Source of the DNA: Phyto melanocephala
Taxonomy: Eukaryota > Arthropoda > Insecta > Diptera > Rhinophoridae
Reading direction: 5' to 3'
DNA: 64,000 bases
Assembly: GCA_941918925.1 (NCBI GenBank)
Contig: OW799233.1
Coordinates: 141,424,223 to 141,488,222 of the forward strand
Shown: piece by piece, positions 11,783 to 20,396 of the stretch
How the letters are laid out: each line of letters opens with the position of its first letter
Position numbering within the stretch: the first letter of the stretch is position 1
The notes under the pieces: model-generated
Database searches by the model: none
What the model was told of the DNA's origin: nothing
Seen by the model: the letters and a program-made list of their open reading frames with translations, nothing else
Made by a program: the position numbers and the translations under genes

Positions 11783-11815
11783 TATAAATAAGAGTTCCTC
11801 AACCCCTTCACTGTC
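11783..11815 (+). promoter_or_regulatory. Probable core promoter of the E transposase gene
   Basis: TATAAATA lies at 11783-11790, and an initiator-like TTCACTG follows with its A at 11810, 27 bp downstream of the first T. That is the usual TATA-to-start spacing in insects. The start codon is 92 bp further on. There is no experimental evidence. Confidence 0.45.
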
Positions 11816-13016
11816 ATATGGAAAGTGCTTGCGAAAGTGATTAGTGAATTTTAAAGCCTCTGACAGTCTTGTATCTAAACAGTTATATTGAAATATCTAA
11901 GATGGGGCCGTGTAAAAAGTTTAATTACTTTTGTTATGTGTGTGGGAAATATAAAAATATACCAAGTCGCCGTAAAATCACTACTGAAACAAGTACCTTG
12001 TATGAATCATATTTTTATACCCGCCACCAAAAAAATGGTGGGGGTATATTCATTTTGTCATTCCGTTTGTAACACATCGAAATATCCATTTTAGACCCCA
12101 TAAAGTATATATATTCTGAATCAGGGTTTGATTTGATGACGATCTAGCTATGTCCGTCCGTCTGTCCGTCTGTCCGTCTGTCCGTCTGTCCGTCTGTCCG
12201 TCTGTTGAAAGCACGATAGAGGTCGCACCGAAAAAGCTAGGGGGCTCAAATTTTGCCAGAATCTTTCTTGTAGACAAGGTTTGTTTGGTATTGAAAATGG
12301 GCTAAATCGGAATATTAGGAAGAGAGTTATAGCTCGTAAAGCAAGAGTAGGTCGAAAAAACCGTGTCCTGCTAACATCGAATAAAATGGAATTGTGTCCA
12401 AACGGATAAACATAGAGTCATGAAACTTCGAATATATATTTCTCGAGTCAAAGGAATATTTCTCCCCAAAAATTTCTTAAATCTATGCATTAGAAAAGGA
12501 GTTATAGATAAAAATGTACGAAAATTTATACCGCGCAGTGTATTTTTTAAGTTTAAAACGTAATAAAACTGACAAAACCATATGTACGATTCCGAAATTT
12601 TGCAAACATGGCTTTTTGGTCAAAGTCTTCGTTATAGCGGAAAATAAATGTGCCACGCCCACTTTTTTCTTTAAATTTTTATTAAAATATATTAGTCATA
12701 TATATTAGCATTTATTCATTGCAGACGGCATCATATGTTGAAGGCGCCACTACATTTTGCAAACAATGTGGATGATTGATGTCTTTGCTAAATATCACGT
12801 TGAACACTAGATGACTCTAATCACATTTTTGCTAACAAACTCTTTTATATTTTGGACAAACTACAAAGAAATTTTAAAGGGGTTTGTGAAAACGAAAATG
12901 ACCGAGGTTGTTTCCAAAAATTAACTAGACTAATGATTTGTGCCCAACTTTACATATAGGTGTACCCACAGTCTTAAGGGGTTTATGATTTAAAAATATT
13001 TAAAAATAAATTTGCC

Positions 13017-13270
13017 ACAGGGTGATTCAAAATAGACATTCTCAGCATTTTGCTAAAATGGGAAATTTATTAGTAAGATTTTGATTTTTAAACTTCTATA
13101 ACATTTTGCTTTTAAAAGATTTTCAAACGAAATAAGTTTTGTATAATTTTAAAATTTGTTAGCCATTAGTACAAGAAAATAAATTGTTTATAATGTTTAG
13201 AAATAATTTTCAAAGTCACAAGTTTCCTAAATTCCCATTTTTAATAGAGCATAACTTCTAGAGAACATAA
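13017..13270 (+). repeat. ~250 bp segment repeated inversely at 54240-54505
   Basis: Beginning GGGTGATTCAAAATAGACAT and ending with GAGCATAACTTC, it aligns with the reverse complement of 54240-54505. Shared blocks include TCAAACGAAATAAGTTTTG and AGAAAATAAATTGTTTATAA. In both places it lies next to a truncated family A 5' half, so it may be part of a sub-lineage or another inserted element. Confidence 0.65.
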
Positions 13271-14013
13271 GATAACAAAAAGAAATTAGCACCATTTAGT
13301 AGATAAAACTCTTTTCTATACCCCTATACCCCATTGTATACCCGAAACGATCCGACCGTGAGCACCAGACCAATTTTTGTGACACAAGGTCAAAAATTTT
13401 TTGCAAAATATTAGTAAAAGAGCTAAACAAAAAATTTTTTGTAATGTGTTTTTTTAAGTGTTTTAGTTTTTATACTCCCCCACTAAAAAAATGGTATGTA
13501 TATATATATTCTGAATCGGGGTTTTATTTGATGACGATCTAGCTATGTCCGTCCGTCTGTCCGACAGTTGAAAGCACGATAGAGGTTCCACCGAAAAAGA
13601 TAGAGGGCTCAAATTTTGCCAAAATATTGCTTATATATAAGGTTTGTTTGGAATTGAAAATGGACTAAATCGGAATATTAAAAAGAAAGTTATAGCTCGT
13701 AATGCAAGATCAGGTCGAAAAAAACCGTGTCCTTCCAACATCGAATAAAATGGAGTTGTGTCCACCAGCATCAACGTAGAGACATGAAACTACAGATATA
13801 AACTACCTGAGCAAAAGCAATATTTCTCCCCAAAAATTGTTTAAATATATGCATTAGGAAGGGAGTTGTAGATCAAAATGTACGAAAATTCATACCGCGC
13901 AGTGTATTCTTCAGTATATTCAAAATTTTAAACCTAATAAAACCGCCAAAATTAGGGGTATGATGATCAAATTTGCTACGTTAATAACAAAGAAATACCT
14001 TTTGTGCTATGAA

Positions 14014-14638
14014 TTGGGTTATTTCCCGGAAATTCGACTTATTTAATCTACTCGACTTCCCGGGATTATTTTTCGGGATCCCGGGAAATAAAAAAGGTGG
14101 CTACGAATCGAAAGGAGATGTTTATATTGTTTATATTGAAATTGAATTCTAGTGATTTTATTTTTGATCTTATAGCTGAAGTATCTGTATTTTTCATTTT
14201 GTGCTCATATTTGATCTCGTATCTAGAGAATAATATTTTTTTCAATAAAAAATATTTTTACTTAATTTATATTTAAAATTCAAGTTTTTTTATTAAGTTT
14301 CTTCTACATTATAAACTATTTTATGCTTTTGAATAAAAAGTTTTTTATTAATTATTAATAAATACAATTCTCCCGATTGTGGACGAATTTGAACGATTAT
14401 GTTGACCAAAAGAGTCACGAAGTGCACAAGGTGCATGAAATGCATTTTAATTTAAACGCTCATTTTATAATAAGCCTGAATAGCTTTAACGCATAAACAA
14501 TTTTATGATTTTATAAAAAAGTTTTTTTATTAATTAAAAACAAATTTACTTTTTATTTGTTTTGCTGCGGGATCCTGGGAAATTAAAAAATAAATCTCGC
14601 ATTCTCGGAAAACAAAAATTTTCGGGAAAAAAACCCTA
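14014..14638. mobile_element. hAT-type MITE in family A copy 2
   Basis: The left end is TTGGGTTATTTCCCGG and the right end, inverted, is TAGGGTTTTTTTCCCGA. Both are followed by CCCGGGA/GGGATCC-rich subterminal sequence, typical of hAT TIRs. The flanking octamers are GCTATGAA (14006-14013) and GCTATAAA (14639-14646), identical at seven of eight positions, which matches the 8-bp hAT target duplication. The interior is A/T-rich and includes, at about 14367-14490, a piece of family A's captured TIR segment. Confidence 0.7.
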
Positions 14639-15843
14639 GCTATAAAAGAACGGAAAATTGGTGGTGGGTATAAAAGATTCGGCACAGCCGAATATAATGC
14701 TCTTACTTGTTCTTTAAGTGTTATATATGGTAAGAGTTGGACACCATCAATAGTGTGTACACACTGCATTTACCATTTAAATAAGCGGGGAAAAAATGGA
14801 GATGCCATGCCATTTGGTGTTCCAATGATTTGGAGAGATCCCATTGTTCATGTTGAAGATGAGTGTTATGCGTGCATAAATTATACAGCGGGTATAAACA
14901 GAAGAAAAATGACTTATATGTCTAATACTGAAACAGCATATGCTCGATTTCCGCTGCCACATTCTGATGAAATTACTGTTCCGGGTAGCCATATACCAAC
15001 AGAACATATTCCCTCAATAATTCATTCTGTTGAAGCGGATAGACCAGCTACTTCAATGTATCAACCGTCATGCTTCCCGGTTCCATGCAGTCACAATGAA
15101 ATCACGCAAGATCGTCTGGATATAATGGTACGGCGTCTAAAATTATCTCAAAGACAGAGCATTCTCTTGGCAAAAGAGTTAAAACGAGCTAATATTTTAG
15201 CACCAGGTGTACAAACATACGGGGCTATCAATCGCCATAGACGATTTACGACTTTTTTTTAAATCTATTGAGAATAATTCTATTGCGTATTGTACTGACA
15301 TCCGCGGATTGGTTTTAACAATGCAAAATGAATATAATCCTGGAGATTGGCGCTTATTCATTGATTCTTCCAAAAGTAGCTTAAAAGCAGTTTTGCTACA
15401 TGTCACTAATTTAAAAATTCCTATTCCGATAGCACTTAGCACAAATACTAAAGAGACATACGCATCAATGAAAAAAATAATACAGTTAATTAAATATAAA
15501 GACCACAAGTGAAAAATATGCGCAGATTTAAAAGTGGTAGCTCTTTTAAGAGGCATGCAATTGGGCTATACTAAAAATATGTGCTTCATGTGCTTATGGA
15601 ATACGCTTTTCGATGGCGACCAGTACAATACACGGGATTGGGCTTTTCGTGAGGAAAGCAGATTGCATAGAAACAATGTTATTGAATTACCAATTGTGCC
15701 CATGGAAAAGATTTTGCTTTCTCCACTCCACATCAAACTGGGTATTGTAAAAAATTTTATAAAAGCATTGAGCCCAGATGGTGTTGCTTTTACCGAATTG
15801 CACCGAATTTTTCCACGATTAAGCGGCATGAAAGTAAAAGAAG

Positions 15844-15909
15844 GTATGAACTCTAACTACTTTATTAAATTAGATTTATATTTAATTTCATAATGTTTCT
15901 ATTTTACAG
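15844..15909 (+). other. 66-bp intron in the E transposase gene
   Basis: The donor GTATGA follows GAAG, and the acceptor TATTTTACAG precedes GAATTC. Splicing in phase 1 joins KVKEG to ILNGPE and keeps the frame into the C-terminal blocks. Its short length and A/T richness are typical of fly introns. Confidence 0.7.
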
Positions 15910-16407
15910 GAATTCTTAATGGACCGGAATTCTTAATGAAGGACCATCAATTTGAGGTTGCATTGAATGATATCGAGCTATTGGCCTGGAATTGTGTGAA
16001 ATCAGTAATAGAAAATGTATTAGGAAATCATCGGTCTGAAAACTGGCGAATTTTAATCAAAAATATGCTAACCGCATTTAAAAACTTAAACGTTAGAATG
16101 TCATTGAAAATACATTTTTTGCATTGCCATGCCGAAAAATTTAATGAACAATCACCAGCCGAGTCTGATGAACATGGCGAGAGATTTCACCAAGTAACAG
16201 CCAGGCTCGAACACTGGTATAGCGGCAAACAACTTGATTCGCTATTAGGGGATATTTGTTGGAATCTGCAGGAGGAAGAAAAATAAATTTCTAAATAAAA
16301 ACTACTTAACAACAAAAAATTTTTGTTTGGTTATATAAAAAATTCAAAAATTTCATCTTTTCTGAAAAAATCAAAAGTTGTAGACAGACTTTAATCACAA
16401 ATAGCTT

Positions 16408-17093
16408 ATTTTGCACCTGCGCAACTTTATTTTTCATTCCCATCATTTGTTTCTAAGGCCTAGGATTCACTCCTAGGGGGATAAAATGTATGACCGACCT
16501 TCATTGTTTTTTGTTCTTAACATTTTCTTGAATTATACTTTCCCTTTATCACCATCCCTTAGGGGGGCCCCAATACAAATGTTGCGTTTTATGAAATTCT
16601 TAAATTAATTAAAATTTGTCGACTTTTGTGAATAAAATCAAAAGTTGCTAACAGATTTTAATCATTTATGGCTTGTTTTGTTAGCAGCTTTGTTTTTTAT
16701 ATGTTTGCAAAAAATTAGAAGCCTAGCTGCATTTTTTAATTTTTTATGAATTTTTAAAGAACAAAAATTTCGAAATTTTGATAAAAAAATTAATTTTTTT
16801 TTCAAAAAAAAAATTATTTTTCTAAAACGACTACGGATATTAGAAAGAAGTTTTACTTTTCTTAAAGGAAATTTTATTGCGGAATTTCGGTTTTTTAAGT
16901 TTTTGGAATAAGCTAAAGCGTTTTTGAGTTACGCGATTATATGTGGTGCAACCTCCTCCATTTTCGATATAACGGTATATCTCGAAAACCAGAGCCAATC
17001 TTAAAAAACCGAGGGCACCACTGGATTTAGCGTACCCGAATTATGTTAAAATGCTAGGTGCCCGGCTTGTCTGTTTTTTCAACTAGCACAGTG
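16408..17093. repeat. Right terminal inverted repeat of E
   Basis: It is the inverse partner of 10739-11477. It starts immediately downstream of the gene's stop codon region (about 120 bp after 16286) and ends GCACAGTG. The TTA duplication follows at 17094-17096. Confidence 0.85.
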
Positions 17094-17450
17094 TTATCAA
17101 TATTATATTTAATTGAAGCATAATGTAATAACAATATATACAGTTTAAATCGACTATCTTTAATTTTTTACGCCAAATTATTGCCTTGAGCTGTTAGTTA
17201 CATATAATGATTTACTTACCCTTTTGATTGCAAATTTAATACCAATATTTTTTTAAAATTTTCTTGTTTATTTTGAAGTTTCTTCAATTTTTCCACAATT
17301 TTTGTGTTTTTTTGACATCTCTAACTTTTAGTATAATAAAAATTTATTTTTGCAAGAAGAAGAATGGTTGAAATCAAATTATTTTTAAAGAAAATCATAG
17401 CTTGATTGCTTTCTAATCACACTGTTGTCTCGCCTGTTATTTAATGATTA

Positions 17451-18311
17451 CACTACTCAGCAGCAAAATCCTCCATTAAATAAAACTTAGTGGACTATAT
17501 GAATTTTGATGCGCTGAACTCAAATCCGTTGTCGGTTTTTTCCATCAGTTCGGCATTTTTTTTTATGGGCGTGTCAAATTTTTCCCCCTAAATTAGTCAG
17601 GTACGGAGAAATATTTCATCCTAACTCGAGAACCAGTGATCGGATTTTCAAAAATTAAACAGCAGAAGATGTGTAACAAAATTATATTTATTTTAGTTGA
17701 ATAGTAAGTAAATAGATAGAAGTAAATAGTTGCCATTCATTATTGCTACAAGGCGCTTTAGTGCGCCCACTCTGACGTTGTTTGCTGCACTACACATATT
17801 TGGTCAATATTGGGTACCTGCGGTAAATTGACAATAAAATCTAAATTTTTTAACCGATTTTTATGGTTAATAGCGTTTTTATTTTCTAGATAAGTGGTTC
17901 TCAGAAAAAAGTTCAAATTGTTGAATATTTGCTTTATCTTTTTTTTAATTCAATTTTTAGGTTGAAAAATAGTACGAATTTTGAACGAAAAAAGTTTTTT
18001 TTCCATTAATTTCTAAATTCTTTTAAAACGATAAGAGATAGAGAAAAATTTTATTCGACTAAAATATATACAGTTTTGTTACACATCTTCTGGTTTTTAA
18101 TTTTTGAAAATCGGATCACTGGTTCTCGAGTTAGGATGAAATATTTCTCCGTACCTGACTAATTTAGGGGGAAAATTTTGCCACGCCCATTAAAATATCG
18201 CGATCTGATGGAAAAAACCGACAACTGATTTGAGTTCAGCGCATCAATATCCATATATTCCACATAGTTTTAATTACGGGAAGACAAAAAATGATTTTTT
18301 GTCGAGCAGTA
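17451..18311. mobile_element. Foldback element FB with 3-bp TTA duplication
   Basis: Arms 17451-17705 and about 18045-18311 are inverted repeats. Shared blocks include GCGCTGAACTCAAATC, ACGGAGAAATATTTCATCC and AAGATGTGTAACAAAA. The ends are CACTACTC and, inverted, TACTGCTC, with TTA on both sides (17448-17450 and 18312-18314). The central ~340 bp has no reading frame. The GATGCGCTGAACTCAAATC arm sequence closely matches the inverted repeats of E2 (GGATGCGTTGAATTCAAATC), so FB is probably a non-autonomous relative of E2. It sits 357 bp right of E, within extra sequence (about 17385-18365) absent from D2. Confidence 0.7.
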
Positions 18312-18586
18312 TTATTTTAAATTTTTAATGCATTTGAATATAATATTATTTTGATCGGATTAGTTTTTTTTAAATCATACTATTTTGAAATGACAACCAT
18401 ATTAAAATTTTTAGGAAAAATAAACATTAAATTATACAATGTAAACAAATGCTCGGTTATCGTGACAAAATATATGATGAAATAAAATAAAAATAACTAT
18501 TATTTGTTTTGACAACCAAATATTCTTATAACGAATATAATATGACCATCGTGATCATGTCGTAACCATGGTTTTTCGTTGCGAGT

Positions 18587-20089
18587 AGTTTTGTGCATTT
18601 ACATATAAAAAACTTGAAATAAAAATTGTACGTATAACTGTAGTGTAGGGCAACATAAATTTTGAAATATAACCTTAAATACTTTAGTATTTCTTCTATA
18701 TCTTTTTAAAGTACATACACCTTTAATTTCTCTATGGAAAAATAAAATTATACTATAAAGAAAGATATAAAAATGGTAAAAAGTTTCTAAAGCTGTTATT
18801 GGTTCAATTGGTTCTTAAATTTATTGAAAAAAAAATATCAAAAATTTATAAAAAGAAAAAAATAAAAAAAAAATCTCTTAATGTATATAACAGACCAACC
18901 TAAATTAGTGCATCGATTCTAGCGTTGTATAGATTCTAGAGATGTAACGAATATTATTTTATCAATTTAAGTATTCGCAGCTGCTAATGCAAATATTTGT
19001 TATATCACTAGTAGCTTCCACCTTTTACGCTGAAATGACGTACTTAAAACGAGCGTTGACATTGTCATGAGCGTTAATGTTAATTTTGTTTTAATTAAAC
19101 TCACTAATCAGAAATAAAAAAAAAACCACTCGACTTACCTGAAAATGTTTTAAATTTCATTAATTTGCATTTAGTGCTAACATTTTCATTAAATATTGCT
19201 GAAATTATTAGTTATCTGTAAGGGAGAGAAGGAAGATTTTATGTTTCTGTCTCTCTCTGTTTTACAGAGACTTACAAAGTTCAGCAATTTTAGATTTAGT
19301 AAGGACATAAGTTGGTAGCAAATACAAATAAAAATCAATAACAGTTTCTCTGCAGCCAACTTCACTACGTATTCTGCAATTGCAAAGGGTTAACGTCGAG
19401 CTATTTCTATGAGCAGAAGTATTTTTGACAGACTGTTGCAATAATTTTGATTCAGTTGTACGTGAGAATATTAAACTTATTAAAGAAAATATCAAAATTT
19501 ACTACAAATAAAAATAGAAAATAGGAAATTAAGAGAACAAATATAAAAAAAAATTTTGTTAATATTTTTTCAAAAATGTAAATTTTTTATAAAAAAAATT
19601 ATGAAAAAATTAATTATTTATCAAAAAGTTAAAAAAAAACATTTTCTGCAGATAAAAAAATTAAATTAAAAAAAATAACAAAATTTTAAAAGATTTTTAA
19701 AACAAACAAAAAAATATTTTTGTATATTAAAAACTGAAAATCACATACATATATTTATTGATATAAATTTTTTATAAAAAAATAACTTTTCTTTTCAATT
19801 CAACGAAATCACGTACATTCATTTAAATTTTATTTTTTACTTCTCATACACTAATGTTTTGCACTGCATTTTTTATTGATTTCGTGCTATTGAATGAAAT
19901 TGTTACTAAAAACTTTCATTTGTTTAGAATATGATTTGTTTGGGTGACAGTTTTAAAGAAACAAAATTTTATAGCGAATAAATAATAATAATACGTATGT
20001 AAGTATGTACATAAAGAAGCTTACACATATTAAATACAATTATAAATTTAAAAATATATTTACAATGAAATGAACCCACATTACAACCA
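18587..20089. other. AT-rich stretch with a possible minus-strand exon
   Basis: The content is mostly A/T-rich and unassigned. On the minus strand, 19215-19139 is bounded by a strong acceptor (TCTCTCCCTTACAG) and a consensus donor (CAG|GTAAGT), defining a 77-nt candidate exon without a long open frame. Nothing else supports a gene. Confidence 0.35.
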
Positions 20090-20396
20090 ACAAGTAGTAG
20101 CGCTATTTTTGGCTGTGCCGAATCTTATATACCCTTCACGACCTTCACGACAGCTACCCTTTATTGTTGTTTTAGCTAAAAGATAAACTACCTTCTAAAT
20201 TGACATTTTTTCCGAAACTTTTTTTCTTCGATATCATTGTTGGTAATTTATCCAATGAGCCAAGATACGATTCTAAAGTATACGTTGGGGCTTGATACAC
20301 TTGACTTTAACAATCACATGGACAAACGGACTTAGAAATTACAAACAGAATGACAAACTTTTATATACCCTTTTACAGTCTCGTGTGAAAGGTATA
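20090..20396 (-). mobile_element. Mini-me family B, short decayed copy
   Basis: It starts CAAGTAGTAGCGCTATTTTTGG with a damaged hairpin arm, then CTGTGCCGAATCTTATATACC, and ends AAAGGTATA. It keeps a short GGACAAACGGAC remnant of the GTCY tract and a GGAATGACAAAC-like block, but lacks the A-rich expansion. Confidence 0.65.

Larger units (their letters stand above)
12016..14710 (+). mobile_element. Mini-me/DINE-like family A copy 2, rearranged, inside the E gene
   Basis: It starts TATACCCGCCACC directly after codon TTT (12013-12015) and ends CTTACTTGT directly before codon TCT (14711). Removing it restores an open frame with no target duplication, as expected of Helentron-type insertion. The (GTCY)n tract at about 12150-12204 is the longest in the window. 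The interior is scrambled. The normal 5' part runs to about 12700, then 12711-13460 is foreign sequence including a 250-bp segment shared with 54.2-54.5 kb. A second, shortened family A 5' end starts near 13471, and a hAT-type MITE occupies 14014-14638 just before the 3' hairpin. Confidence 0.8.
11902..16286 (+). pseudogene. Transposase-like gene of E, broken (insertion, frameshift, stop)
   Basis: Three pieces form one gene of about 540 codons: 11902-12015, 14711-15843 and 15910-16286. The last two are separated by a 66-bp intron with GTATGA and TTTTACAG sites. The first two are separated by a family A element that sits exactly between codons. Several CxxC pairs (CYVC at residues 11-14, CTHC, CYAC, CFMC) suggest zinc binding. 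Conserved blocks are PFGVPMIWRDP, GDWRLFIDSSKSSLKAV, GYTKNMCFMCLW, PLHIKLG and DEHGERFHQ. I recognise these as an uncharacterised multicopy arthropod protein family, not a named transposase. Asp at 15363, Asp at 15525 and Glu at 16170 or 16179 could form a DDE-type triad, which is inference. Damage: the frame shifts at the T-tract 15253-15260, and TGA at 15510 replaces the Trp seen in relatives. E2 carries a second family member. Confidence 0.75.
10739..17093 (+). mobile_element. Element E: CACTA-like DNA transposon with long TIRs and atypical transposase gene
   Basis: E starts CACTGTGC and ends GCACAGTG. It has inverted repeats of about 690-740 bp (10739-11477 and 16408-17093) and is flanked by a 3-bp TTA duplication. 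CAC-type termini with a 3-bp duplication are the classical signature of the CACTA/EnSpm (CMC) superfamily. Between the repeats lie an inverted fragment of its own gene (11506-11710), a TATA/initiator promoter, and one gene on the plus strand (11902-16286). A family A element (12016-14710) interrupts the gene. Without that insertion E would be 3.66 kb. The gene carries a frameshift and a nonsense codon, so this copy cannot move by itself. The superfamily assignment rests on the termini and target duplication, not on the protein. Confidence 0.75.
10637..18586 (-). mobile_element. Transposon D1, interrupted by element E and by a segment with foldback FB
   Basis: The termini are ACACGCAAAGG at 10637 and GCGAGT at 18586, whose reverse complement ACTCGCAACGAAAAACC parallels the outer repeat. 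The two pieces of D1 outside the insertions align, in inverse orientation, with D2 (29139-31978). Shared blocks include TATGGTTGTGGTAACCAT, CAATTTTTCCACAATTTTTG and TCGTGACAAAATATATGATG. Subtracting the insertions leaves roughly 0.7 kb of D1 sequence. Neither copy has coding capacity, so D is probably a non-autonomous TIR element of unknown superfamily. The intact alignment gives a direct view of the pre-insertion site of E. Confidence 0.65.

Noticed and set aside
13453..13462. TTTAAGTGTT repeated at 14713-14722 as a possible 10-bp target duplication of the inner family A copy
   Set aside because: Family A insertions elsewhere in the window show no duplication, and the second copy is explained as coding sequence of the E gene. 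Probably chance in A/T-rich DNA.
14753..14755. GTG at 14753 as the start of the transposase-like gene
   Set aside because: The frame is open upstream to 14711, and the family A insertion separates it from the true first part with ATG at 11902.
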